Shown here one piece after another: positions 5,927 through 12,682 of a stretch of DNA of 12,786 bases. Position 1 is the stretch's first letter, and every line of letters starts with the position of its first letter. Origin of the DNA: JAIBJP01 sp035639875 (GTDB taxonomy: Bacteria; Actinomycetota; Thermoleophilia; Gaiellales; Gaiellaceae); assembly GCA_035639875.1 (NCBI GenBank), contig DASQXE010000019.1, positions 1 to 12,786 of the forward strand, written 5' to 3'. The position numbers were made by a program, and so were the translations under genes. The notes beneath the pieces were generated by a model, which made no database searches, was not told the DNA's origin, and worked only from the letters and a program-made list of their open reading frames with translations.

Positions 5927-7296
5927 GCGCGGTCGCGGACCGGGCGCTGGACATCGCCGAGCGGGCCTGGCGGGCGGCGGAAGCCGATGAGGCCGACGCC
6001 ATCGCGCACGTGGAGCAGTCGGGCTTCGCACGCTTCGCGGCTTCCGAGGTCCATCAGCCGACCCTCATCCGCGACCAGACGCTCACCCTGCGGGTCGTCC
6101 GCGACGGGAAAGTTGGCTGCGCGGTCACGAACAGGACGGACGACGAGGGACTGCGAGAGGCGGCGCGCCGGGCGACGGAAGCGGCCGACAGCGCGAAGCC
6201 GGATCCGGACTACGCCGGACTCCAGCCTGCCACCGACGTTCCCGAGGTGGAAGGATTCGACGAGGCCACCGCCGCGCTCACCCCCGAGGAGCAGGCAGCT
6301 GCCGCAGCGGCGGCGATCGAGGCGGCGCCGAATTACGGCGTGTACGGCTACTTCACGAGCGGGGTGACGGAGATCGCAGTCTCCTCCAGCACAGGCCACG
6401 CCGTGACGCAGATGATGACGGACGCGAGCGTTCTCGCCATCGCCGCTTCGGACGATGAGTCCGGCTACGCCGAGGCGACCTCGTGGAAAGCGGGCGAGCT
6501 CGATCCAGCCGCAGTAGGAAGCGAGGCGGCGGAGAAGGCCGCGCGGACGAGGGGCGCCGTCGAGCTCGAGCCCGGCACGCACGCGGCCGTGCTCGAGCCG
6601 TATGCGTTCTCCGAGCTTCTCTGGTACTTCGGCTTCAGCTCGCTGAACGCACTCGCGTGCCTCGAAGGGAGAAGCTTCTTCTCGGGCCGGATCGACGAGC
6701 AGGTCTTCCACGAGAGCTTCTCGCTCCTCGACGACGCGCTCGATCCTCGCGCCTTGCCGAAATCGTTCGATTTCGAAGGAGCCCCGAAGCAGCGCGTCAC
6801 GATCGTCGAGAACGGTGTGGCGAAGGACGTCGTCTGGGACCGCCGGACGGCGAAGCGGGCAGCGGACGGGCACGCCTCCACCGGGCACGCGCTCTCGCCG
6901 CCGGCACAGGGGTTCGGCCCGCTTCCGCTCAATCTCTCCGTCCCAGGGGGCGACGCGAGCCGCGACGAGCTCGTCGAGCGGATCGAAACGGGCATCTACG
7001 TGACGCGCCTGCACTACCTCGGAGTCGTCGACCCGCGTGAAGGGATCATCACTGGGATGACGCGTGATGGCACGTTTCGCGTCGAAGGCGGGAAAGTGAC
7101 GAAGCCGCTCGTGAATCTCCGCTTCACGACCTCGTTCCCGCAGCTCGTCGAAAGCCTGCTCGGGCTCGGCAACGACGTCGAGCTGGTCAATCGCAGCGAT
7201 TTCTACGACGAGCGCTACCCCTTCGGTACGCTCGTGCCCACAGTGGCCACGGCGGCATTCACGATCGTGGGGACGGGTTCGGGGCCAGGGCTTTAA
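5923..7296 (+). CDS. tldE: TldE/PmbA protease subunit, probable CTG start
   Basis: TldE (PmbA) is the non-metal partner of TldD; the two form a heterodimer whose active site is in TldD. The protein is about 457 residues and lacks an HEXXXH motif, as expected. Family signatures include SGVTEIAVSSSTGHAV (146-161) and, near the end, NRSDFYDERYPFGTLVPTVA. The frame is open back to an ATG at 5809, but that would overlap tldD by over 100 bases with residues unlike the family. No ATG, GTG or TTG lies near the domain start. The best start is CTG 5923-5925, which overlaps the tldD TGA as CTGA and sits seven bases after GGTGGGAG. The stop TAA is directly followed by the next gene's GTG. Confidence 0.92.
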   Translation: MSAVADRALDIAERAWRAAEADEADAIAHVEQSGFARFAASEVHQPTLIRDQTLTLRVVRDGKVGCAVTNRTDDEGLREAARRATEAADSAKPDPDYAGLQPATDVPEVEGFDEATAALTPEEQAAAAAAAIEAAPNYGVYGYFTSGVTEIAVSSSTGHAVTQMMTDASVLAIAASDDESGYAEATSWKAGELDPAAVGSEAAEKAARTRGAVELEPGTHAAVLEPYAFSELLWYFGFSSLNALACLEGRSFFSGRIDEQVFHESFSLLDDALDPRALPKSFDFEGAPKQRVTIVENGVAKDVVWDRRTAKRAADGHASTGHALSPPAQGFGPLPLNLSVPGGDASRDELVERIETGIYVTRLHYLGVVDPREGIITGMTRDGTFRVEGGKVTKPLVNLRFTTSFPQLVESLLGLGNDVELVNRSDFYDERYPFGTLVPTVATAAFTIVGTGSGPGL

Positions 7297-8370
7297 GTGG
7301 TTCGGATCCTCGTCGGCACGCGCAAGGGCCTCTTCGTCCTCGTCTCGGGAGACGAGCGGCGCGACTGGGAGATCGAAGGCCAGCACCTGCAGGGCTGGGA
7401 GGTCTTCCACGCTGTCCAGGACCCGCGCGACGGCGCCCTCTACGCCGCGACGAACAGCTTCGTTTACGGCCCCACGGTCCATCGATCGACGGACCTCGGC
7501 GCCACCTGGACGCGCGCCGAGGAGCTCGGGCTCCCCGAGGAGAGCGGTCTCAAGCTCGAGAAGACATGGCACGTCGAACCCGGACGAGAAGGCGAGGACG
7601 GCCGGATGTGGCTAGGCGGCGCGCCCGGCGTCCTCTTCCGTTCCGACGATTCGGGCGCGACCTGGCAGGTCGTCGACGGCCTCCTGAAGCACGAGACTCG
7701 CGAGCGCTGGATGCCGGGCGCAGGCGGCATGTGCGCCCACTCCGTTCAGCTCGATCCGACGAGCTCCGAGCGGATGTACGTCGGCATCTCGGCCGCAGGG
7801 GTCTTTCGCAGCGAGGACGGAGGCGAGAGCTGGACGCCCGCCAATCAGGGGACCGCGGCCGAGTTTCTCCCCGATCCGTATCCGGACGTGGGCCAGTGCG
7901 TGCACAAGGTGCTGCTGCACCCGCAGCGGCCCGAGCGGCTCTGGCAACAGAACCACTGCGGCGTCTACCGCTCCGACGACCGCGGGCAGAGCTGGGAACG
8001 GCTGGACGGCAACGGCCTCCCGAGCGGCTTCGGCTTCCCCCTCGCGCTCGATCCCAACGATCCGGATGCCGCCTACGTCGTTCCGGAGTACGGAGCCGAA
8101 AACCGCGTCACCGTGGACGGAAAGCTCGGCATCTACCGGACGAGGGACAAAGGCGCGAGCTGGCAGCCCATGACCGGAGGGTTGCCCGAGCAAGCATGGG
8201 CATCGGTGATGCGGGAAGGCTTCTCGTTCGACCGACTCGACCCGTTCGGGATCTACCTCGGAACGCAGAGCGGGTCGGTCTTCGTCTCGTCGGACGGTGG
8301 CGAGAGCTGGAGCGAGGCCGCCTCGCAGCTCCCCACGATCCTGTCCGTCGAGGCGTCCGCGTGGCCGTAG
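7297..8370 (+). CDS. Asp-box (BNR) beta-propeller protein
   Basis: This 357-residue protein consists of a sialidase/sortilin-type beta-propeller. Six Asp-box motifs (S/T-x-D-x-G-x-x-W) are visible: STDLGATW (64-71), SDDSGATW (116-123), SEDGGESW (172-179), SDDRGQSW (226-233), TRDKGASW (282-289) and SSDGGESW (331-338). They imply six or seven blades. It opens with RILVGTRKGLFVL, itself the first blade strand, so there is no signal peptide and the protein should be cytoplasmic. That is unusual for sialidase-like propellers. No sialidase catalytic Arg triad could be assigned; a binding or scaffold role is as likely as an enzyme. GTG directly abuts the tldE stop, and its end overlaps the MoaD-like gene by 10 bases. 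Confidence 0.9.
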   Translation: MVRILVGTRKGLFVLVSGDERRDWEIEGQHLQGWEVFHAVQDPRDGALYAATNSFVYGPTVHRSTDLGATWTRAEELGLPEESGLKLEKTWHVEPGREGEDGRMWLGGAPGVLFRSDDSGATWQVVDGLLKHETRERWMPGAGGMCAHSVQLDPTSSERMYVGISAAGVFRSEDGGESWTPANQGTAAEFLPDPYPDVGQCVHKVLLHPQRPERLWQQNHCGVYRSDDRGQSWERLDGNGLPSGFGFPLALDPNDPDAAYVVPEYGAENRVTVDGKLGIYRTRDKGASWQPMTGGLPEQAWASVMREGFSFDRLDPFGIYLGTQSGSVFVSSDGGESWSEAASQLPTILSVEASAWP

Positions 8371-8618
8371 TCCTCCTCCCCGGCATGCTGGCGGCCGAGG
8401 CCGGCGGACAGCAGAGGTTCGAGCTTGACGCCGAGACGGTCGAGGAGGCGCTCCGCTCGCTCCCGATCTCCAACCTGATCTTCGACGAGCGCGGTGAGCT
8501 TAGGCGGCTCGTCAACGTCTACGTCGACGGCGTCGACATGCGCGACCGCGACGGGCTTGGGACCGCGCTGAGCGGATCGGAGACTCTCAGGCTCGTCGGC
8601 GCGATCGCCGGCGGCTAG
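8361..8618 (+). CDS. MoaD/ThiS-family ubiquitin-like protein ending in Gly-Gly
   Basis: This 85-residue protein has the beta-grasp fold of MoaD/ThiS sulfur carriers. It shows a VAVVLLPGML first strand, the ELDAETVEEALRSL helix region (21-34), LVNVYVDGVDMR (50-61), and an ETLRLVGAIAGG end (74-85). Such proteins are adenylated and thiocarboxylated at the terminal Gly, for molybdopterin, thiamine or cysteine synthesis; some relatives (archaeal SAMPs, actinobacterial CysO) act in other pathways. The GTG at 8361 follows GAGG at seven bases and overlaps the propeller gene by 10 bases. An internal ATG at 8385 would remove the first strand. No MoaE, ThiG, MoeB/E1 or CysM homologue is in the window, so the partner is unknown. 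Confidence 0.88.
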   Translation: MAVVLLPGMLAAEAGGQQRFELDAETVEEALRSLPISNLIFDERGELRRLVNVYVDGVDMRDRDGLGTALSGSETLRLVGAIAGG

Positions 8619-8629
8619 TAGGCGCCGGC
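8607..8629. terminator. hairpin between the convergent moaD-like and secG genes
   Basis: GCCGGCG (8607-8613) and CGCCGGC (8623-8629) form a 7-base GC stem with a 9-base loop that contains the moaD-like stop codon. It lies between two convergent genes. There is no T-tract, so a terminator role is uncertain. Confidence 0.35.
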
Positions 8630-8643
8630 ATGCCCCCGCCCGC

Positions 8644-8865
8644 TTACAGGACGTAGAAAAGCGCGATCGTGTTCGCGCCGAAGAGAGCGGCGACGACCAC
8701 GGTCAGGCGCGTGAGGTTGCGTTCGACGATGTGCTGGCCGCCCTGAGACGCGGGGGTGAAGCCCATGCCGCCGAAGCCGGTGTCCCGCCCTGAGTGCATG
8801 AGCACGAGCATGACCAGGAAGGCCGAGAGCAGGACCTGGATGACGGGCAGGACGACGTCGAACAC
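8644..8865 (-). CDS. secG: SecG, protein-export membrane subunit
   Basis: SecG is the small, non-essential subunit of the SecYEG translocon that assists SecA-driven export. The 73-residue protein has two membrane segments (about 4-23 and 52-73). They are joined by a Gly-rich cytoplasmic loop containing SGRDTGFGGMGF and a conserved ERNLTRLT stretch. The start is GTG at 8865. No ribosome-binding site precedes it, but a TATCCT -10 element ends six bases upstream, pointing to a leaderless transcript. Upstream on the same strand, 19 bases away, is a response-regulator gene with no known link to export. Confidence 0.93.
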   Translation of the reverse strand: MFDVVLPVIQVLLSAFLVMLVLMHSGRDTGFGGMGFTPASQGGQHIVERNLTRLTVVVAALFGANTIALFYVL

Positions 8866-8871
8866 GGTTTC

Positions 8872-8877
8872 AGGATA
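8872..8877 (-). promoter_or_regulatory. -10 element of a leaderless secG promoter
   Basis: TATCCT (8877-8872 on the minus strand) is six bases from the GTG of secG, placing the transcription start at or next to the start codon. The 17-base-spaced -35 candidate TGCGAA (8900-8895) is weak and lies inside the end of the response-regulator gene. Confidence 0.5.
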
Positions 8878-8884
8878 GCGAGCC

Positions 8885-9268
8885 TCACGCGGCGTTCGCA
8901 GCCGCGTGGATCGCGTCCACGAGCTCTCCCAGGATGCGATCCTTCGTCACGTACCCCGCAGCGCCGGCGTCCTTGGCCCGCGCGACGTCCGCGTCGTCGC
9001 GAGATCCAGTGAGGACGACGATGGCGGTCTCGGGGACCAGCTCACGAATCCGTTTGGTCGCGTCGAAGCCGTCCACGCGCGGCATGCTCAGATCCATGAG
9101 GATGACGTCCGGCAAGAGCTGGGCGGCGAGACGGGCCGCTTCGTCCCCATCGAGAGCGCATCCAACGATGCTGATCGACGGCTCCACGTCGAGTAGGGCC
9201 TCGAGAGCCCGCGCGAAGAGCCCGTCGTCGTCTGCGATGAGCACGCTGAGCCGTGACTGGGGAAGCAC
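8885..9268 (-). CDS. single-domain response regulator (receiver only)
   Basis: The 127-residue product is a CheY-like receiver domain with no output domain. The acidic pocket is DDD (13-15), the phospho-acceptor is D59 in VILMDLSMP, the switch Thr is T87 (VVLTGS), and the conserved Lys is K109 (YVTKD). An L-S-V-L-I-A-D-D-D opening and the GYVTKD turn resemble NarL/LuxR-type receivers that have lost the DNA-binding domain. The start is GTG at 9268 without a good ribosome-binding site; GTG at codon 9 is an alternative but would leave almost nothing before the first strand. It begins 34 bases after the CDF transporter stop. No histidine kinase is nearby, so the partner is unknown. Confidence 0.9.
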   Translation of the reverse strand: MLPQSRLSVLIADDDGLFARALEALLDVEPSISIVGCALDGDEAARLAAQLLPDVILMDLSMPRVDGFDATKRIRELVPETAIVVLTGSRDDADVARAKDAGAAGYVTKDRILGELVDAIHAAANAA

Positions 9269-9302
9269 TACTTGAAATAAATCATCCGCGGACGTAGAAA
9301 TG

Positions 9303-10208
9303 TCACAAGCGCGCGGCGCGCCTGATCTGGAGCCCGCGGGCGGAGCCCACGTGCTCCACCTGCAGCGTCGTGTGCTCGATGCCGAAGCGATCGTGGAGCA
9401 TGCGTTCGAGGTCGAGCCGGATGCGGTGGCAATCGGCTTCGGGGTCCACGAGGACGTGCGCCGAAAGCGTGGGGAAGCCGCTCGTCACGGTCCAGACGTG
9501 CAGATCGTGAGTCTGCACAACCCCGGGGTGTCCGGCGATCGCGTTGCCGATCGCTCCGGGCGGCGCTGACTCCGGCGCGCCCTCCATGAAGATCCGTCCC
9601 GACTCACGGAGTAGTGACACGGCCGCCGCCAGCATCAGACCGACGACGACGAGCGAGGCGATCGGGTCGAAGCGATCCCACCCGGTCAGGAAGATCAGTC
9701 CGCCCGCCGCCGCAGTTCCGACGAAAGCGGCGAGGTCTGTCGCCAGGTGGAGATACGCGCCGCGCACGTTCAGGCTCTCGCGCCGGGTGCCGGAAAGGAG
9801 CAGCACGAGACACACGTTGATGGCGATCCCCGCCAGGGCCACGAGGGCGACGACGGGGCCGTCGACATCAGGCGGATCGATGAGCCTGTGGACGGCCGAA
9901 TAGAAGATCCAGGCCGCGATCACGACCAGCGTGATCCCGTTCGCCTGCGCGGCCAGGATCTCAGCGCGCGCGAAGCCGAACGTCCATCGCCCGCGCGCGG
10001 GCAGGCCGGCCATCCACGAAGCGAGGACCGCGAGTCCGAGCGCCGATGCGTCGGTAAGCATGTGACCCGCGTCTGCGAGCAGGGCCAGGGAACCGGCGAG
10101 GATCCCCAGGACGACCTCGGCGACGATGAAGCCGAGGAGCACGGCGAGGGCGAGAGCGAGCAGCCTGCGATCCGTCCGCGCGTGCTCGTGCCCGTGCATC
10201 GAGCTCAT
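9303..10208 (-). CDS. CDF-family metal cation efflux transporter
   Basis: This 301-residue inner-membrane antiporter of the cation diffusion facilitator family resembles CzcD/ZitB and probably exports zinc or a similar divalent ion. It has a short His-rich N-terminus (MSSMHGHEHAR), six predicted membrane segments and a C-terminal cytoplasmic domain (about 212-290). The transport site is complete: H49 and D53 in TM2 (DAGHMLTDA), H154 and D158 in TM5 (HLATD). The HDLHVWT motif (234-240) and EHTTLQVEH (278-286) mark the regulatory domain. The frame is open far upstream, but ATG 10208 has a GCGGAG site and overlaps the glycosyltransferase stop as ATGA. The metal cannot be fixed from sequence alone. 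Confidence 0.93.
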   Translation of the reverse strand: MSSMHGHEHARTDRRLLALALAVLLGFIVAEVVLGILAGSLALLADAGHMLTDASALGLAVLASWMAGLPARGRWTFGFARAEILAAQANGITLVVIAAWIFYSAVHRLIDPPDVDGPVVALVALAGIAINVCLVLLLSGTRRESLNVRGAYLHLATDLAAFVGTAAAGGLIFLTGWDRFDPIASLVVVGLMLAAAVSLLRESGRIFMEGAPESAPPGAIGNAIAGHPGVVQTHDLHVWTVTSGFPTLSAHVLVDPEADCHRIRLDLERMLHDRFGIEHTTLQVEHVGSARGLQIRRAARL

Positions 10209-11227
10209 TGTGACTCCGCGCCCCGGAGGACGGCTTCGATTCGCTTTGCTTGGACGCGCACATCGTGCTGCCCGGCGATCTTGCGCGCCTCCCGGTTCGG
10301 CCGCGGGAGCTCGGCCGCCTCGCGCAAGCCACGCTCGATCGAGTCGACGCTGCCGGGATCCACGAGGACACCGGTCTCCGGCGTCACGAGCTCGGCGGGG
10401 CCGCCGATCCGGGTCGCAACGACGGGACGCTCGGCGGCGAGAGCCTCCAGCACCGTCTGGCCGAACGGCTCGATCAGGCTCGGCTGGCAGAGCACGTCGC
10501 AGGAGGCAACCCAATCGGGCACGCACTCGTGCGCAATGCGGCCTACGAGCCGGACGCCCGCGCGCCGTTCGAGTTTCGCGCGCAGCGGTCCGTCTCCGAC
10601 GAAGGCAAGGCTCCCGTGTCCGAGCCGAGAAAACGCGTCCGCGAGACGAACGACGTTCTTCCGCTCGTCGAGCGTCCCGACGCAGAGGTAGAACGGTCCG
10701 TCGCCGTTCCAACCCGTCTTCGTCCGCGCTTCGGGCGCAGCAACCGGCGTAAAGCGCTCGAGATCCACCCCGCAGTCGATCACGTGGATCCGCCCGCGGG
10801 CCTCTGGAAGCTTGGCCTCGAGCTCGCGGCGCAGGAAGTCAGACACGGCTATGACTCCATCGGCTCGGTTGACGACCGCCCGCGTGGCGGCCCCCACGCC
10901 GCGGATCGCGCCGATGTTGCGCACGTCGCGGCCGTGCGCCGTGACGACCAGTCGGGCGCCGCTCGTGCGCGCCGCGAGCGCCGCCGCGGCACCGGCGGGA
11001 AAGAGGAAATGGGCGTAGACGACGTCCGGGCGAAAGCGGCGCGCGGCCGCCGCGGCTCGCGCGGCTAAGCGGCCGTACTTGGCCGACGAGCCGCCGCGGT
11101 GGTCGATGACCACGCGTTCGATTTCGCTTCCAGTCCGTTCGAGCTCGTCCGCGATCTGGCGAACGAAGACGCCGAGGTCGGGCGCCTGGGGGCCCGGATA
11201 CATCTGCGAGACAAGGAGAATGCGCAT
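10205..11227 (-). CDS. GT4-family glycosyltransferase
   Basis: This 340-residue GT-B fold enzyme of family GT4 transfers a sugar from a nucleotide donor with retention of configuration. The N-terminal acceptor domain opens MRILLVSQMYPGPQAPDLGVF-type with the GVFVRQIADEL segment (19-29), and H98 sits in AHGRD. The donor domain shows VGTLDERKNV (183-192), VGDGPLR (210-216) and the E-x7-E motif E253-E261 in EPFGQTVLEA. Donor and acceptor are unknown; no polysaccharide cluster is nearby. ATG 11227 is preferred over GTG 11245 because the first strand starts there. Neither has a clear ribosome-binding site. It heads an operon with the CDF transporter (ATGA overlap). Confidence 0.9.
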   Translation of the reverse strand: MRILLVSQMYPGPQAPDLGVFVRQIADELERTGSEIERVVIDHRGGSSAKYGRLAARAAAAARRFRPDVVYAHFLFPAGAAAALAARTSGARLVVTAHGRDVRNIGAIRGVGAATRAVVNRADGVIAVSDFLRRELEAKLPEARGRIHVIDCGVDLERFTPVAAPEARTKTGWNGDGPFYLCVGTLDERKNVVRLADAFSRLGHGSLAFVGDGPLRAKLERRAGVRLVGRIAHECVPDWVASCDVLCQPSLIEPFGQTVLEALAAERPVVATRIGGPAELVTPETGVLVDPGSVDSIERGLREAAELPRPNREARKIAGQHDVRVQAKRIEAVLRGAESQ

Positions 11228-11285
11228 GTTGTTGACAAGTGGCACGATGGCCCGATCGGGGGACGTGACCCCGCGAGGGCCCCGC

Positions 11286-11291
11286 TACGGT
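11286..11291 (+). promoter_or_regulatory. -10 element of a leaderless zinc-ribbon gene
   Basis: TACGGT ends six bases before the ATG at 11298, and no ribosome-binding site is present. That is the spacing expected of a leaderless mRNA. No good -35 is seen at 16-18 bases. Confidence 0.4.
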
Positions 11292-11297
11292 CGATTT

Positions 11298-11540
11298 ATG
11301 GCCAAAACTGTGGCAGGCGCCATCGACGTGGCCGCCGTCGAAGCGCATCTCGCACGCTACGTCGTCTCGTGCCCTCTCTGCAAAGCCGTCGACCAGCTGG
11401 GCGTTGGGCACCACCCGTGCCGGATCGAGTCCTCCAACGGAGCAAAGGACTCGATCACGGCGGTGGTTGTCGTCTGCAAGCGCTGCGGCTACCTGATGCC
11501 GCTCGCCGCCGACCTCCTCGGCAACGGCAAGGCTGGCTAA
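11298..11540 (+). CDS. small zinc-binding protein, function unknown
   Basis: The 80-residue product has two cysteine pairs, C25/C28 (CPLC) and C60/C63 (CKRC), which should form a zinc ribbon. A possible extra group is H38, H39 and C41 (HHPC). Between them is a beta-rich stretch ending SITAVVVVCKRCGYLMPL, as in rubredoxin-like ribbons. The frame is open upstream to 11079, but that part is antisense to the glycosyltransferase. ATG 11298 fits both the domain and an upstream -10 element. It is divergent from the glycosyltransferase. Its TAA overlaps the stop of the next, convergent gene. No specific function is recognised. Confidence 0.75.
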   Translation: MAKTVAGAIDVAAVEAHLARYVVSCPLCKAVDQLGVGHHPCRIESSNGAKDSITAVVVVCKRCGYLMPLAADLLGNGKAG

Positions 11541-11794
11541 GCCGCCTTTCGACGGGACTCTCGCTCGAGCCGTTCCTCGGCTCGTGCGCGCGCTTGGATC
11601 AGCTCCGGCGCTCCGAAGCGATTGCGCGCTTGCACCGCGCGCGCTTCGGCCCAGAGGTCTTCGATCTTGCTCGAGAGGCGGGCCGCTTCCGCCGACTTGG
11701 CGGAATCGGGACCTCCCCCGAGCTCATGCCAAAGCTCGGCCCGGCGTTCCACGGCCCGGTCGAGCTCGGCTCTGATTTCACTGATGGTTCTCAC
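11537..11794 (-). CDS. small helical (coiled-coil) protein, function unknown
   Basis: This 85-residue, strongly charged protein appears wholly helical. ISEIRAELDRAVERRAELWHEL (4-25) and SKIEDLWAEARAVQARNRFG (42-61) form two amphipathic helices linked by a Gly/Ser-rich turn, followed by a third, RARAEERLERESRR (69-82). No known domain, membrane segment or signal peptide is visible. The start is GTG at 11794. No convincing ribosome-binding site precedes it, though an AT-rich TTTAAC lies just upstream. It lies between tRNA-Thr and the zinc-ribbon gene, whose stop it overlaps tail to tail. Codon bias supports a real gene. Confidence 0.65.
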   Translation of the reverse strand: MRTISEIRAELDRAVERRAELWHELGGGPDSAKSAEAARLSSKIEDLWAEARAVQARNRFGAPELIQARARAEERLERESRRKAA

Positions 11795-11839
11795 GCCCAG
11801 TTAAACGAGGCGTGACGAGGGGCCATTCCGTCGCGGGAG

Positions 11840-11912
11840 AGCCGGAGGCGGGACTCGAACCCACGGCCTACGGATTACAAATCCGTTGCTCTACCAGCTG
11901 AGCTACTCCGGC
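11840..11912 (-). tRNA. tRNA-Thr (anticodon UGU)
   Basis: Read on the minus strand, the acceptor arms are GCCGGAG (11912-11906) and CTCCGGC, with discriminator T (11840). The anticodon arm ACGGA-TTTGTAA-TCCGT gives anticodon TGT (Thr, codons ACA and others by wobble). The D-arm (GTAGCTCAGCTGGTAGAGC) and the TTCGAGT T-loop are standard. CCA is not encoded. The gene starts 24 bases after the sigma factor stop, with a weak TACGCT -10 candidate at 11926-11921, so it may be read through from the sigma gene. Confidence 0.96.
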
Positions 11913-11935
11913 GCGAGGACAGCGTAGCGCGAGCG

Positions 11936-12598
11936 CTAGTCCAGCACGGCGCGGTCCTGCTGATGGAGCAGGACCTTGCGCTTCACGCGCTGGAGGGCGT
12001 TGTCGATCGTCTTCGTGTCGCAGCCGAGCTCCTCGGCCATTTCCTCGTAGGAGTTGCCCTCGAGGTACAGGCGCAGCGCGTCGCTCTCCAGCGGCGAGAG
12101 TCCCGTTCCGAGGCAGAAGACGAGGCTTTGCAGCTCCTCTGTGGAAATGACGCAGACTACGGGGTCGTCGACGCCGGGCCCCGGCAGCGCATCGCCGAGC
12201 GTGCAATCGCTGTCCTCCTGCCCCGCGGGCGTATGGCTGAACGAGACGTAGGTATTGAGCGGTGTGTGCTTGAACCGCGTGGCCGTCTTGATCGCCGTGA
12301 TGATCTGCCGCGTGATGCAGAGCTCCGCGAAGCTGCGGAAGGACGTGTCCTTGTCGGAGCGGAAGTCCCGCACGGCCTTGTAGAGCCCGATGAGCCCCTC
12401 CTGGATCAGGTCGTCGGACTCGCCGCCGGCGAGGAAGTACGAACTCGCCTTCAGGCGCACGAAGCCGGTGTAGCGGCGGACGAGGATGTCGAGCGCGGCA
12501 TCGTCGCCGTTTCGCGCGCGCAAGACGAGACGGAGATCCTCGACTTCGCGCTGGGTTTTTTCGAGCGGGCGGGCGGTGGCGAGCTGACGGCGGGCCAT
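11936..12598 (-). CDS. SigH/Spo0H-like sigma-70 factor
   Basis: This 220-residue sigma factor resembles Bacillus SigH (Spo0H) throughout, rather than the ECF type. Region 2 contains DDLIQEGLIGLYKAVRDF (62-79) and FAELCITRQIITAIKTATR (90-108), the promoter -10 recognition segment, nearly identical to SigH. HTPLNTYVS follows. Region 4 has the helix-turn-helix SYEEMAEELGCDTKTIDNAL (183-202) and then QRVKRK (203-208). The N-terminus is extended and basic. ATG 12598 is chosen over GTG 12628 because GGGAGGAAACGCG provides a strong ribosome-binding site. In Firmicutes SigH controls competence and early sporulation; no such genes are present here, so its regulon is open. A promoter is visible at 12654-12682. 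Confidence 0.92.
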   Translation of the reverse strand: MARRQLATARPLEKTQREVEDLRLVLRARNGDDAALDILVRRYTGFVRLKASSYFLAGGESDDLIQEGLIGLYKAVRDFRSDKDTSFRSFAELCITRQIITAIKTATRFKHTPLNTYVSFSHTPAGQEDSDCTLGDALPGPGVDDPVVCVISTEELQSLVFCLGTGLSPLESDALRLYLEGNSYEEMAEELGCDTKTIDNALQRVKRKVLLHQQDRAVLD

Positions 12599-12653
12599 CG
12601 CGTTTCCTCCCTGGGCGTAGAGGACCAACCCTAACCCTCAGGTTGAGGTCTCG

Positions 12654-12682
12654 ATCGTAGCAGGGTGAGCGCCGATGTTCAA
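12654..12682 (-). promoter_or_regulatory. promoter of the SigH-like gene
   Basis: On the minus strand TTGAAC (12682-12677) and TACGAT (12659-12654) are 17 bases apart, giving a leader of about 50 bases before the ATG at 12598. The -35 overlaps the stop codon of the upstream gene. The spacing and matches suit the housekeeping sigma factor. Confidence 0.6.

Noticed and set aside
5818..7572. A 584-codon open frame on the minus strand across tldE
   Set aside because: It is antisense to tldE, which has clear family motifs. The translation is Arg/Glu-rich without domains, typical of long antisense frames in GC-rich DNA.
11232..11237. Perfect TTGACA upstream of the zinc-ribbon gene
   Set aside because: No -10 element lies 16-18 bases downstream on the plus strand, so it is not part of a recognisable promoter there.
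12627..12645. Telomere-like CCAACCCTAACCCTCAGG in the SigH-like leader
   Set aside because: Only about two imperfect units. No longer array and no reason to expect a telomere; probably chance, or a weak leader hairpin.
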